The notes beneath the pieces are model-generated. The model worked only from the letters and a program-made list of their open reading frames with translations. It was not told where the DNA came from and made no database searches. A program made the position numbers and the translations under genes. 64,000 nucleotides of DNA from Limnovirga soli. GTDB taxonomy: Bacteria; Bacteroidota; Bacteroidia; Chitinophagales; Chitinophagaceae. Positions within the stretch are counted from its first letter, which is position 1, and each line of letters begins with the position of its first letter. The stretch is from contig NZ_WHPF01000010.1 in the NCBI RefSeq assembly GCF_013106755.1, forward strand, positions 1-64,000. Direction: 5' to 3'. This document shows positions 45,361-56,400 of this stretch, one piece after another.

Positions 45361-46938
45361 TTACCTGCCCATATTTTTTAATACCATAAATGCAGGCCCT
45401 TTTTGAAAATCTACTTTTGATTTAATCATTATTGGGGCAGAAAAGTTGCCCAATACCAAATCTATTTTTCCATCTCCGTCTAAATCGCCGGCATTCATAG
45501 TAAGCCAACGGCCAGACTGTGTTTCCGGAACAGAAAATGGTTTAAACGAAAGACTACCATTGTTTTGTAAATACACAAAACCTTCTTCGGGCCTGTTTTT
45601 ATAATCGGCAAAAAATGAAATAGTTGCAATATCCAAATCGCCGTCATTATCAAAGTCGCGGGCAATAGCTTTAAAACAGCCGTTTATATGAAAAAAATAT
45701 TGCTGAGTAAATGCATTGGCCCCATCATTTAAATAGATATATACACCATGATAAGGCTTTAGTACGGCAGAATAATCGGCATTATCGCCGCAGGTATACA
45801 CAATATCCGGGAAGCCATCTTTATTAAAATCTGCCAGCTCAAAATAGGAAGAACCATTATAGGGAGGAAAACGCAGCAACCTGCTTTCGTCAAACTTGCC
45901 GTTGCCTTTATTGGTGTACAAAAAAATGCTTTCATCGCCCTGCGCAAACAACACATAAATATCGGGTAAGCCATCTTTATTGTAATCTTTTATATAGGCT
46001 TTAATTGCGCCCGGCACTTCGCGAATAACATGGCGTTCATATTTTCTATCACCCTTATTTTCCATCCAGGATAGCGCCCCTTTTAAATTACCATATTCAC
46101 AAACCAGATAATCCTCTTTGTCATCTATATTAAAATCGGTAGCCGTCATTTGTACAGGTCTTTGCAAACTGTCAAAAAGCCGAACTGTATCTAACCGAAG
46201 TGTATTGTTGGCAGTCATAATCAAATTACTACCCGAACCAAATTTGCCATTATTGGGAACAATTACACCAACATTACAAGCCATAGATTTGCCTTCTGCA
46301 AAATCAATATCTACTATGGCACCATCTCCGTGCAAAGAATCTGTCATTTGCAAATGATTATTAAAGCGATACAGGCTGCTGCTGGTAACATCGCCCAATA
46401 GCAATGTACGGGGCCACATAATGGTATCTATGCCTACAAAACAAATTTGGGGATTATTAAATTGTACAGCTGGTAGCATTGGCTTAAAAAGCGGCAGGTT
46501 ATTTTCAATAGGTTCATCCAGCTTACCTGCCTCTAAACTATCCGGTGCCAATGCGGTGTAATAATCTATAATATGCTGCCATTGAATTGAATTTATTACA
46601 GGTTGCGATGGATAAAATGAAGCACCAATATTTCTATCAAATTTTGCAGAGGAATATTCTTTAAAGCCATTAAAAAATATACCCAGGCGTGGGCCCATGG
46701 CTGGCAATACCCCTTTTTCCCAGCTGGCGGCATTTAAAACAGATGGATCGGGCAACAGGTGGCAGGATGCACAATGTATAGCAGCAAGCGCTTTACCATC
46801 ATCAATATTCTCATCAGGCACATTTGCATGTGTACTGTTCTTTTTGTATTGATTACACGAAATTGTAATTGTTACAAAAAAAACACAGGCAGTTATTGCC
46901 AACAATTTGCTTTTAATACTGGTAAACAATTTATACAT
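45361..46938 (-). CDS. VCBS/FG-GAP repeat lipoprotein with CxxCH motif
   Basis: The 525-residue protein has a lipoprotein signal (ITACVFFVTITISCNQ). Near residues 50-60 it has AIHCASCHLLPDP, with a CxxCH haem c-type motif, in a segment that may be a short cytochrome-like domain. The rest contains FG-GAP/VCBS-type calcium-binding repeats (DFNKDGFPDI, DFDNDGDLDI, DLDGDGKIDL) and probably forms a beta-propeller. The combination suggests a surface or periplasmic redox-linked propeller, but no activity is known to me. Element 18 lies upstream, between this gene and the DUF1573 gene. Confidence 0.85.
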   Translation of the reverse strand: MYKLFTSIKSKLLAITACVFFVTITISCNQYKKNSTHANVPDENIDDGKALAAIHCASCHLLPDPSVLNAASWEKGVLPAMGPRLGIFFNGFKEYSSAKFDRNIGASFYPSQPVINSIQWQHIIDYYTALAPDSLEAGKLDEPIENNLPLFKPMLPAVQFNNPQICFVGIDTIMWPRTLLLGDVTSSSLYRFNNHLQMTDSLHGDGAIVDIDFAEGKSMACNVGVIVPNNGKFGSGSNLIMTANNTLRLDTVRLFDSLQRPVQMTATDFNIDDKEDYLVCEYGNLKGALSWMENKGDRKYERHVIREVPGAIKAYIKDYNKDGLPDIYVLFAQGDESIFLYTNKGNGKFDESRLLRFPPYNGSSYFELADFNKDGFPDIVYTCGDNADYSAVLKPYHGVYIYLNDGANAFTQQYFFHINGCFKAIARDFDNDGDLDIATISFFADYKNRPEEGFVYLQNNGSLSFKPFSVPETQSGRWLTMNAGDLDGDGKIDLVLGNFSAPIMIKSKVDFQKGPAFMVLKNMGR

Positions 46939-46976
46939 GTATTGTTTGTTAATTGCCGTTTATACAGGCTTAAAAT

Positions 46977-47050
46977 ATTATGTACCGGGCTTTTGTTCTA
47001 TGTGCATCATTCTTGCGTCGCACACTTGTGCTGCACAATGTAATGCAGCA
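46977..47050. repeat. GCGTCGCA element 18, single half
   Basis: The outer box ATTATGTACCGGGC precedes the core CTTGCGTCGCACACTTGTGC (47012-47031), and the inner box ATGCAGCA is at 47043-47050. It fills the gap between the DUF1573 gene and the VCBS/CxxCH gene. Confidence 0.9.
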
Positions 47051-47059
47051 GGCAGCCAA

Positions 47060-47533
47060 TTATTTTGTTGTAACTAACGTTGTATCTTTAACAATTTCTC
47101 CATAAAATACAAGTGTATGCAAACGTTCATTTTTGGTGTTTGTACTTACAGCAATTGTTTTACGCAAGGCACCAATTTGACCGTTCCATTTATATACCGC
47201 ATTTACCACGCCTTGTTTACCTGGCTGTACAGGCTCTTTTGAGTAGCTTGCAATTGTACAACCACAGGCAGGTGCCACTGTAATTATAAATAATGGTTTA
47301 TTGCCAGTATTGGTAAAATGAAATTGTATGTGCGCTGTATCAGTTGTTTTTATGGTGCCTATGTTTTTTACTGAATCGGCCCATAAAACATTTGTATAAT
47401 TGGCAGTATCCATTTGCGCAATTACTTCGGGTTCTATTCCCAAATTATTTTCGTACGGATTTTTATTGCTGTTGCAGCAGATAAAAATAAATGCCACCAA
47501 AACAAACCAAACAATTTTATTTATTATACTCAT
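47060..47533 (-). CDS. DUF1573 lipoprotein
   Basis: The 157-residue protein has a lipoprotein signal (WFVLVAFIFICCNSNK). It then has the DUF1573 core: NIGTIKTTDTAHIQFHFTNT, GNKPLFIITVAPACGCTIAS and YSKEPVQPGKQGVVNAVY. The conserved CGC pair is present. DUF1573 domains are Ig-like and common in Bacteroidota envelope proteins; their role is unknown. It lies between two VCBS-type genes in the same orientation, with a GCGTCGCA element on each side. Confidence 0.92.
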   Translation of the reverse strand: MSIINKIVWFVLVAFIFICCNSNKNPYENNLGIEPEVIAQMDTANYTNVLWADSVKNIGTIKTTDTAHIQFHFTNTGNKPLFIITVAPACGCTIASYSKEPVQPGKQGVVNAVYKWNGQIGALRKTIAVSTNTKNERLHTLVFYGEIVKDTTLVTTK

Positions 47534-47579
47534 ATTAATACAACTGCTGCTTTATGGTTTATGCCTGTTAATGCCATTT

Positions 47580-47667
47580 TTCGCTGTTGAAAGCTGAATA
47601 CTGTTTTGCCGTACAAGTGTGCGACGCAAGTAAAGCCTGCTGTAGGTTTGCTGCCCGGTCAATAAAC
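47580..47667. repeat. GCGTCGCA element 19, single half (reverse)
   Basis: The core GTACAAGTGTGCGACGCAAG is at 47611-47630, followed by TAAAGCC and the outer box CTGCCCGGTCAATAAAC. It lies between the ASPIC/UnbV gene and the DUF1573 gene, in the opposite orientation to element 18. Confidence 0.9.
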
Positions 47668-47682
47668 TTTGTACTTAACTAT

Positions 47683-50600
47683 TTACAAAACCAATTTTCG
47701 TTTATTGCCTTTATCATCTGTAATAGTTACAGCAGCTACATTGCTGCCTGCATTTATAAAACGTGCCGATTGAGAGAGGAATGAATTTCCATAATAACAT
47801 TCCTGTTTTTGCACAGTGCCGTTTTTATATTCAATAATGGCGCTCACATCAGCTGGCTGCAGCGGTATACATTGCACATTTGCTTTTAGTTTAAATACTT
47901 TGATAGGGCCGCGATTTTGGCCTGCCACTAATAAGCAGTTGCCTTTATTGTTTCTGATTTTTACGAGTGCCTTACCATCGCCGGGTATAAACAAGCCGCT
48001 TTGTAAAATAGTTTGTGGTGTAAAGTTGCCTTTGCCATTGCCTTTTAAAACCAGTCCATTTAAGGCATCGTAGCGGCCGGTGGCTACTTCGGTACCATAA
48101 TCGTTACCATTAATAATAGCATCAAGGTTGCCATCGCCATCCACATCTTCTACAGCTATGCCACAAAGCATGGATAGCTGTGCCTGCAATGGTAATGGTT
48201 GCATGGTAAATTTGCCGTTACCGTCGTTACGCAAATAGGCTGATTGTAAATTATTGGCGTGGTAAATAATGGCATCTTTACGTTCATCTGGTGTAAGTAC
48301 AGAATCCATTGTAGCATTGGCATAGGCGTTATAACTCTGAAAGCGGGAACGCATACCAATCATCTGGTTAATTAAATCGGACCTGCCAAAAGAAGGAAAT
48401 TCTTTTTTGGTTTGATCCGTCATACTGGTTGGCAGGTAGAGTGATGTAATTGCATCAAAACTGCTATTGTTATCAAAGTCTTTTGCATATACGGAAACCG
48501 GGAATTTATCTGTTGCTTTATAAAAAGAGTTTTGGCCCAGGTTTCCCGCTATATAATCTATATCGCCATCGTTATCAAAATCTCCGGGGGCAATAGTATT
48601 CCACCATCCTACCTGATTATTGATGCCTGAAGATGCAGATACATTTTTAAAAATGCCTTTATCATTTTTTAGAAAACTTATAGGCATCCATTCGCCTGCC
48701 AATACCAAATCCTGCCAGCCATCGTTATCAAAATCGGTAAATAAGGCATCGCATACCATGCCAATATTATTCAGGTCTTTAGCAACAGTGGCTGTAACAT
48801 CAGTAAATTTTATTTTACCATTTTCCGTATCGTTTCTATAAATAAAGCTGGAAACTGGTTTGGGATAATTCCATGGGTTAACCCTACCTGAAACAAACAA
48901 ATCCAAATCGCCATCCTTATCAAAATCAACGGCTCTTACGCAAAATTTACTGGTAAGGTTTTCTGGTAATGCGGTTGTATCCTTTTTAAAATTACCCTTT
49001 CCATCGTTTATATAAAACCTATCCTGATATACAGTAGTATTTGGGCCGCCAATATAGCCACCGCTGGCTATGTATAAATCAAGGTCTTTATCACTATCAG
49101 CATCAAAAAGTAACAACCCTAAATCCTGTGATAATTTTGGTGCAGTGGTATCTTTCAACAAGGTCTTTTGTACAAAAAATCCATTTGATTGTTGTAAGAA
49201 TATTTGAGCACTGTAATTAACAGAGCCTCCACTTATAAAGTCATCTAACCCATTATTATCAATATCGCCTGAGGCGATGGCAGGGCCAAATTGTGAGAAT
49301 TTATGGGGTAATAATTTTTGAATATTAAAGTCTACAAAATCTCTTTCCTGGTGCCTGTATTGCACTTTTACAGAGTCAGTAATATCCCTGAAAAAGCTAT
49401 TAGTTGCCAACACATTTTTTATTGGAGCAGCTACAGTTATTGCATTGGCATATTTAACAGTAAGCAATTGATCTGCCTTTACATTTGGTATGGTTTGCTT
49501 TTTACCATCTGGCCATACAATAACAAGTGAATCTATGTCAGTTGTTTTTCCCAAGCCAAATTGGGCCCTGCAATCAACAGAAGAAAGATAACCACGGTAG
49601 GGTGTATTTTCCCAAATTTGCATTTTTCCATTGTTGTAGTAAATAGATGCATAGGCCCCAATTCCACCTTTATTTAGAGCACTGCCCTCAAACTGAATTT
49701 TAAGATAATGACTACTATCTGTTGACTGCTGTCTTTCTTTATTGTTATATAAAGATGCTTCCCCGTTAATATTACTTACCACAACATCCATATCGCCATC
49801 ATTATCTAAATCGGCGTAAACTGCCGCATTAGAAAAAGTGGGTACATCCATACCCCATTGTACCGACATATTAGAAAAAGTAAGATCTCCATTGTTTTTA
49901 AATGCATAATTATGCAGCTTCACCTCGGGTATCTGTTCAAGTATTTGCTTTCTTGAAGCCAGGTTGGTGGCCTCGTTTCTATAGGTGATAAAATCATGAT
50001 CAGTAAGGTCTTTTGGGTAACCATTGGTAATTATAATATCACGATTGCCATCATTATCAAAATCGGATACCAGGGGTGTCCAGCTCCAATCAGTTTCAGC
50101 CATACCTGCATAATAGCCTATTTCACTAAAAATAGGTGCACCAATTGAATCGTTTGCATTTACTCTTGGGCCCTGGTTTAATTGCAACGTATTTCGCACA
50201 TATTGGTAGTTGTACGAAAACCGGTCGCTGTTTTGGTATTTCTGGTAACTATTTCCATTTAACATCATCTTCTTACGAAAGTTGTCTTCAGGATCCATAT
50301 CTAAAGCCACCACATCCGCAAGACCATCATTGTTTACATCTACAATATCATTGCCCATGGCATTGGCTGAGGTATGCTTAAAGTAGTTTGAAAGTTGCTC
50401 AGAAAAAGTACCATCCTGATTATTGATCCACAAAAGATCATTACTAATAAAATCATTGGTAACATATATGTCTTTCCATCCATCGTTATTGATATCAGTG
50501 ATGTTAACGGAGTGGCCATAGCCTTCAGTTTCAATACCTGCCAAATGAGAAACATCAGCATATACTCCATGCTTTAATGCCGGGTTCCAATCGTTAGAAA

Positions 50601-51261
50601 ACAGTTTACCCGTACTTGGGTTTAAGCGGTCTTTTAATACAGGATGAAAGTTATCAGGAAACACTTTTGTGTTTACTTCATTTACAACAATATAAACATC
50701 CAAATCACCATCATTATCATAATCAAAAAAGGCAGCCTGTGTGGAGTGTGAGCTGTCATCCAAACCATACTCGTGGGCTAACTCCTTAAAATGTGGAATA
50801 TTATTTTTATCATTTCCCTCATTTACATACAACAGATTTTTGCGTTCTTCCCCGTTTTTTTTTAACGAAGCACAAACATACAAATCCTGTAAACCATCAT
50901 TATTAATATCAATTACATCTGCGCCTCTGCACCATTTTCCATTACCGCCAACTGAGGCATCATCAGTAACATCTTCAAATTCAAAATTGCCTTTGTTTAT
51001 ATACAATTTATTGGAAACATTATTTCCACTAAAATACAAATCCTGCAACCCATCATTATTAAAGTCTCCAACGGCAATGCCGCCACCATTATAAATATTG
51101 GTTACATCAAGCGGGTTCAACGTATCGTTCTCTATAATATCGTTAGAAAAATGTATGCCTGAATGGCTTGAACTTACCTCCTCAAAGAGTGTATTGCTAT
51201 TACTGCAGGCAGCAAAAAAAACAACAAAGCAACTATACAATACTATTTTGAAACCTTTCAT
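47683..51261 (-). CDS. CRTAC1-like VCBS and ASPIC/UnbV lipoprotein
   Basis: This large protein of 1192 residues has a lipoprotein signal (VLYSCFVVFFAACSNS). Two runs of calcium-binding FG-GAP/VCBS repeats (DFNNDGLQDLYFSGN, DYDNDGDLDVYI, DFDKDGDLDLFV, DFDNDGDIDYIA) flank an ASPIC/UnbV domain at about residues 510-600 (GRGYxSS-type region, QFGLGKTTDIDSLVIVWPDG). This fits the CRTAC1-like family, beta-propeller proteins often found after SusC/SusD pairs in Bacteroidota. It probably binds a substrate at the cell surface. A terminator and an element separate it from the SusD gene. Confidence 0.92.
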   Translation of the reverse strand: MKGFKIVLYSCFVVFFAACSNSNTLFEEVSSSHSGIHFSNDIIENDTLNPLDVTNIYNGGGIAVGDFNNDGLQDLYFSGNNVSNKLYINKGNFEFEDVTDDASVGGNGKWCRGADVIDINNDGLQDLYVCASLKKNGEERKNLLYVNEGNDKNNIPHFKELAHEYGLDDSSHSTQAAFFDYDNDGDLDVYIVVNEVNTKVFPDNFHPVLKDRLNPSTGKLFSNDWNPALKHGVYADVSHLAGIETEGYGHSVNITDINNDGWKDIYVTNDFISNDLLWINNQDGTFSEQLSNYFKHTSANAMGNDIVDVNNDGLADVVALDMDPEDNFRKKMMLNGNSYQKYQNSDRFSYNYQYVRNTLQLNQGPRVNANDSIGAPIFSEIGYYAGMAETDWSWTPLVSDFDNDGNRDIIITNGYPKDLTDHDFITYRNEATNLASRKQILEQIPEVKLHNYAFKNNGDLTFSNMSVQWGMDVPTFSNAAVYADLDNDGDMDVVVSNINGEASLYNNKERQQSTDSSHYLKIQFEGSALNKGGIGAYASIYYNNGKMQIWENTPYRGYLSSVDCRAQFGLGKTTDIDSLVIVWPDGKKQTIPNVKADQLLTVKYANAITVAAPIKNVLATNSFFRDITDSVKVQYRHQERDFVDFNIQKLLPHKFSQFGPAIASGDIDNNGLDDFISGGSVNYSAQIFLQQSNGFFVQKTLLKDTTAPKLSQDLGLLLFDADSDKDLDLYIASGGYIGGPNTTVYQDRFYINDGKGNFKKDTTALPENLTSKFCVRAVDFDKDGDLDLFVSGRVNPWNYPKPVSSFIYRNDTENGKIKFTDVTATVAKDLNNIGMVCDALFTDFDNDGWQDLVLAGEWMPISFLKNDKGIFKNVSASSGINNQVGWWNTIAPGDFDNDGDIDYIAGNLGQNSFYKATDKFPVSVYAKDFDNNSSFDAITSLYLPTSMTDQTKKEFPSFGRSDLINQMIGMRSRFQSYNAYANATMDSVLTPDERKDAIIYHANNLQSAYLRNDGNGKFTMQPLPLQAQLSMLCGIAVEDVDGDGNLDAIINGNDYGTEVATGRYDALNGLVLKGNGKGNFTPQTILQSGLFIPGDGKALVKIRNNKGNCLLVAGQNRGPIKVFKLKANVQCIPLQPADVSAIIEYKNGTVQKQECYYGNSFLSQSARFINAGSNVAAVTITDDKGNKRKLVL

Positions 51262-51310
51262 ATAAACAACCTTTACTTGAAAAATAAAATAATCAAAAAT
51301 GGGTAAATAT

Positions 51311-51540
51311 TATTTGCCAAACATTGGCTTTAAAAAGCATCTTTACTTGCGTCGCACTCTTGTACTGCAAATCTCAAAGCAGCTATAATAGTACGAATTG
51401 CTAAATGTAAATTTTAAAGGAACAGGGTAAGTATTTTCGTCGCATTTTAATTAAAATTTAGCTTCATTATTAGGCGAACGATGAAAGGATTGCGACGCAA
51501 GGATGCATCATCTTTGCAATGGAGCTGGAATTAATAAAAA
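51311..51540. repeat. GCGTCGCA element 20, paired inverted halves
   Basis: The left core CTTGCGTCGCACTCTTGTAC is at 51346-51365, with the inner box AAAGCAGC after it. The right core AAGGATTGCGACGCAAG is at 51485-51501, followed by GGATGCATC and the outer box GGAGCTGGAATTAATAAA. It occupies most of the 361-base gap between SusD and the CRTAC1-like gene. Confidence 0.9.
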
Positions 51541-51557
51541 ATAACTTGTACATATTA

Positions 51558-51595
51558 CAAAAAGAGGCAGAGCTATTCACTCTACCTCTTTTTTT
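51558..51595 (-). terminator. Terminator of the SusC/SusD pair
   Basis: AAAGAGGCAGAG pairs with CTCTACCTCTTT (one G-T-type mismatch) and is flanked by T-runs on both strands. It lies 28 bases after the SusD stop codon and would uncouple SusC/D from the downstream genes. Confidence 0.85.
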
Positions 51596-51622
51596 AGAAC
51601 TATTTAAAGTTATTGCTAACTA

Positions 51623-53413
51623 TTAGTAGCCAGGATTTTGTGTAACACGTGTCGTTCCATCAGCATTCAAATTATCAACAGTACCCTGTGGAATTGGCAT
51701 GTATTCATTTTTACCGGCAGTAAAATTGGCGCTGGCTTTTAATGGTCTTGCAGCTTTCTCTCTGCCAATGTACGCATTGATAGTTGTTGCAGCAATACCC
51801 CATCTTACCAGGTCAAAGAAACGCTGACCTTCCATTGCTAATTCAAGTCTTCTTTCCATTTGAATTGCTTTTAAAGCATTGGCAGAAGTGAAAGTAGCAG
51901 AAGTGTAAGGCTTAATAGCATAGTTATCAGCATCTTCACCTGCGCTACCATAAGTAGCAGTGGCTGCATTGTAATCAGAACCAGATTTAACCCATGTTTC
52001 AGGATGATCAGCAACACGGTTACGTACCCTGTTAACATCATTCATAGCAGCTGTTAGGTCAGAAGAATATTCACACTCTGCTCTCCAAAGAATAACATCA
52101 GAGAAACGGATAATATTTACATTGTTGGCAACAAGTTCTGTTGGCCCCCAATAAGCACTACCCACATCTGTATATTGCCCTTTTTGAGAAGCAGCGTATA
52201 CATTTTTCTTTGGGCTAAACAGACCATCGTTAACAGGATTTCTAATCCAGGCAGCACCAGGATGATTACCCCAATCTAAGTAAGGAATGCCTTCTCTGCC
52301 CATAACCCAATCAATTCTAGGATCTAAAGTTCCTGTATATGGAGAACCAGCTGGATTGCTAACCCATAACCCTGTGTAAAAATTATCTAATAATGGTAAG
52401 CCATTAGCATCAGTTTTATAAGCATTTGCCAAATCCTGTGAAGGATTGTAGAAACCGCAGCATGCACCCGGACCACCTGTGTAAGGGAAGTTAAGGATAT
52501 CACCATAGTTACCATTAGGATCTCCACCCCAGTCAACTGAAGAACCATCCTGAACAGATGTTTGAGCTGCGAAAACTGATTCAGCACTGTTCTTTTGAGC
52601 AGGGTTAAAGTTTGAATAATAGTTATCATTCAACGCATATTTAACACCACCTGCAGTTTTCCCATTATTAATGGCATCATTCAACAAAGGAAGCGCTGAA
52701 GAAGGTTGGCCTTGAAACATGTATGCTTTTGCCAATAAACAAACAGCCGCCCACTTATTAGCTCTGCCCACTTCGCTACCAAAGGATTCTGGTAAGTTAT
52801 CCTTTGCAAAAGTCAAATCACCAATTATTAGGTTCCAAACAGCTGTTTGATCAGCATTGGAAGTAACAGTATTCTGCGGATTTACAGTTTCATCTACCGG
52901 AAGAATATTACCAAAAATTTTCTTTGCTTCAAAATGATAGAAAGCCCTTAAAAAGCGTGCCTGAGCCTGTATTTCTGTAGCTTTTTCAGGTGTAATTCCT
53001 TCAGCTATTGCCAAAGTATTTAACACATCATTACTACGTTGGATACCAGCATAACAAAGAATCCATTTTTGAGGTATAGCTCCGTTTGTAGGAGTTAAAG
53101 TAGTCCACTGTTCCATTGGAGCAGCATCTGCAACATCCGAAGGATCCGAACCCTTATAGGCGTCGTCACTTGTAACACCACCAAAAATCCAGTTTGATGC
53201 ACCTGAGGCAAAACCATCGCCTGCTGCACCTGCACCGTCAACTAGTGAATAGGCACCGATTAACAATCCCTGAACACCATCTTCAGTTGCTAAAATTTGT
53301 GGGTTTAATGTTCCCAATGGTGGCTTGTCCAAAAAGCTTTTGCTACAAGCAAAAATGGTTACAGCTACAACAATACCCAGTGGAATAAGCCCTATATTTT
53401 TTATTTTTTTCAT
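51623..53413 (-). CDS. SusD/RagB-family surface lipoprotein
   Basis: Starting at MKKIKNIGLIPLGIVVAV (53413) gives 596 residues with a lipobox (TIFACSKSF). The SusD fold is indicated by the N-terminal FLDKPPLGTLNPQIL, the TPR-like region (EIQAQARFLRAFYHFEAKKI, then FGNILPVDETV) and the C-terminal AIQMERRLELAMEGQRFFDL with VRWG. SusD proteins cap the SusC pore and bind the glycan or other nutrient at the cell surface. It begins 22 bases after the SusC gene. The substrate is unknown. Confidence 0.95.
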   Translation of the reverse strand: MKKIKNIGLIPLGIVVAVTIFACSKSFLDKPPLGTLNPQILATEDGVQGLLIGAYSLVDGAGAAGDGFASGASNWIFGGVTSDDAYKGSDPSDVADAAPMEQWTTLTPTNGAIPQKWILCYAGIQRSNDVLNTLAIAEGITPEKATEIQAQARFLRAFYHFEAKKIFGNILPVDETVNPQNTVTSNADQTAVWNLIIGDLTFAKDNLPESFGSEVGRANKWAAVCLLAKAYMFQGQPSSALPLLNDAINNGKTAGGVKYALNDNYYSNFNPAQKNSAESVFAAQTSVQDGSSVDWGGDPNGNYGDILNFPYTGGPGACCGFYNPSQDLANAYKTDANGLPLLDNFYTGLWVSNPAGSPYTGTLDPRIDWVMGREGIPYLDWGNHPGAAWIRNPVNDGLFSPKKNVYAASQKGQYTDVGSAYWGPTELVANNVNIIRFSDVILWRAECEYSSDLTAAMNDVNRVRNRVADHPETWVKSGSDYNAATATYGSAGEDADNYAIKPYTSATFTSANALKAIQMERRLELAMEGQRFFDLVRWGIAATTINAYIGREKAARPLKASANFTAGKNEYMPIPQGTVDNLNADGTTRVTQNPGY

Positions 53414-53435
53414 ATACTCAGAATTAATTAATAAT

Positions 53436-56400
53436 TTAAAAATTGAGGTTAACACCAATTAAGAATGCGGCTGTATGGGGATAGTTACCCTGATCGATGC
53501 CAAATCCAACAGTGTTGTTAATGTCGCTACTTTGCAATTCAGGATCCAAACCATCGTATTTGGTAATGGTAAACAAGTTAGCACCTTGTATGTATACCCT
53601 TAAGCGGTCGATACCAAATTTCGCTGTAGACTTGGCAGGCATAGTGTAGCCAATTTGCATTTGCTTACAACGCAGGTAAGAACCTTTACTGATAAAGTAA
53701 CTATTTGTTACACCATCGGTACTAAAACCACCTGTTGTACGCAATTTTGGAATAGAAGTATTTGTATTATCCGGAGTCCATGAATTAACTGCAACCTCTC
53801 TTCTGATACCACCTTTAAAGAAGTCAGGGAAATCAGTGAAGTATTTGGTTTGATTGAAGATGTCATTACCATGTGAGCCAAAGAAGAAGCCGGAGAAGTC
53901 AAAGCTCTTATAGCTAAATGAAAGATTTAAGCCATAAGTGAAATCAGGATTAGGATTACCTATATAAGTTCTGTCTTTGTCATCAATCACACCATCAGCA
54001 TTTTGATCTTTGTATTTAAATACACCTGGAGACTCATCACCTTGTTGGGTAGGAGATTTAGCTACATCCTCTGCATTTTGGAAAATACCAATTACCTCAT
54101 AACCATAGAAAGCACCTACAGGATGACCTTCTTCATTACGTGTAACAATAACGTTTCTGATTTGAGGACCATTAAAGTAAGGCAAACCAGGAATATTAAC
54201 AATCTTATTATTATAAGAAGTAAATAAACCAGTAACATCAAATTTAACATCTTTACCAATAGTACCGTGATAAGTAACACTAGCGTCAATACCTGTATTT
54301 TGCATGTCACCGATATTTACTTTAGGTAAACTTGCATCACCAGTAAAGATTAGATCGTATTGAGTTCCAGAAGCGGTGAACAACAATCCACTAACTTTCT
54401 TTTTATAGTAATCAATAGTAACATCCAATTTATTTTTTAACAAAGTCGCATCAAAACCGATGTTAGAAATGATATCACCTTCCCATGTTGTTGTTGGGTT
54501 ACCAATATTACTTCTAAAGAAACCAGATGAAGGATTGTTGCTGCTACCAGTTAAATCATAAAATGAGCGGCCTGCTCTCTGACCATATAAGTTAAATGGA
54601 TTGGTTGGATTCACGTTACTGGTAGAACCTAATTTACCCCAGCTATAACGTAATTTCAAATCATTAATAAAAGATACATCCTTCATAAAGTTTTCCTGAG
54701 AAATTCTCCATGCACCAGAAACAGCAGGGAAATAACCAGTTCTAACATCTTCAGCAAATACTGAAGCAGCATCTCTACGTAATGAAGCATTGATCAGATA
54801 TTTTCCTGAAAATCCATACTCCAAACGTGCAAACTGAGACCATAATGAACTTTGGCCAGCACTTCCAGAATTTGATTGGCCTGTTGGAGAACCAGTATTA
54901 AGTTGCCAGAAATTGGGGTTTTCAGAAAAATAATTACTTCTTGTGCCACCCAAAAATCTATAGTAACTATAAACTGCTTCTGTACCTACAAGGGCTTTAA
55001 CATTATGCTTACCAAATGAATTGGTATATGCAACAGTATTAGTATAGGTCCAGTTAGTACTATAACCAGCGCCTTCACTAAAGGAATTAGCACCTGAATT
55101 TCCTTCCGCATTTTCATAACCTACATAGTTAAAATTATAACTGTAGTTGTTATCAATTGTTCCACCAAAAGTGGTACGGGCAGTGAAATGCTTTAAGAAA
55201 TCTACTTCACCAAAAACATTACCGGTAATGTCCCAGTTGTTTTGCTTGTTATCTTTTGTACGATAAATATCAGCATAAGGGTTACGTGCATTACCTAAAT
55301 CTTGTGATTTAGTACCTGCAAAATTACCTGCGATATCATAAACAGGGATAATAGCATCTTCACGGAAAGCAGTAGTGAAAGGACTACCCTCACTTTGGTT
55401 ACCGAATATCGGGTTTGTTTTATAGAAAATGTAAGCATTCTCACCTACACGAATTTTGTCATTGATATTAAACTGTGTGTTAGCACGCACAGAATATCTT
55501 TTTAAACCCTGGAATTGAGCAATACCTTGTTGATCAAGATAACCCATAGAGAAGAAATAAGAACTCTTGTCTGAACCAGAGCTAATAGAGATATTGTGAT
55601 TTTGCTGCTGGGCATTACGGGTAATAACATCATACCAGTTGGTACCAATTTTATTCGCTTTGGTAATCTGGTTGGAAGTTCTGTTATAAGTAGAAATATC
55701 CGTGTTAGGATCTCCTTCAAAACCCGCTGTTGGGGTAATGTAATCAGGAATTACTGGAGATGCACCGTTGCCATATTGCTTACTGCTAGGATTAGCAATA
55801 CCTGAATTACGCTGCTGTTGCCAAATTGCATCAGCTTGTTGTTGGGTACTGGCCATATCATAACCAGGACCTCTTGTAGTTACACCATAATAGCCATCAT
55901 AACTAACTTTAGCTTTACCGGTTTTACCTTTTTTAGTGGTAATGATAATTACACCATTAGAACCAGCAACACCATAAATAGCTGCGGCGGCATCTTTCAG
56001 TACCTGTACTGATTCAATGTCTGCCACATTAATATCGTGCAAGCTACCCCTTACTCCATCAATAACAACAAGGGGTGAGTTATTACCAAAACCTGTTATA
56101 CCACGAATACGAATATCACTGGCTGCACCAGGCTGGCCAGAACTAATAACGGTTACACCAGAAGCACGACCTTGTAAAGCCTCTTCACCTGTACCAACAG
56201 GGGTTTGCCTTAGGTCTTTAACATTCACCACAGATACGGAACCTGTAATTTCTTTTTTCTTCTGTGCAGTATAACCTGTTACAACTATCTCATCCAAAGA
56301 AGAAGATTTCTCCTTTAAAGAAACAGCTACATCGGTTTGAGAAGCCACATCAACTTCTACATCATCAAAACCAACTGAAGAAATAACCAATTTGGTTTTA

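Noticed and set aside
46759-47043. Plus-strand 94-codon frame
   Set aside because: It is antisense to the signal peptide of the VCBS/CxxCH lipoprotein and includes element 18, so it is a shadow.
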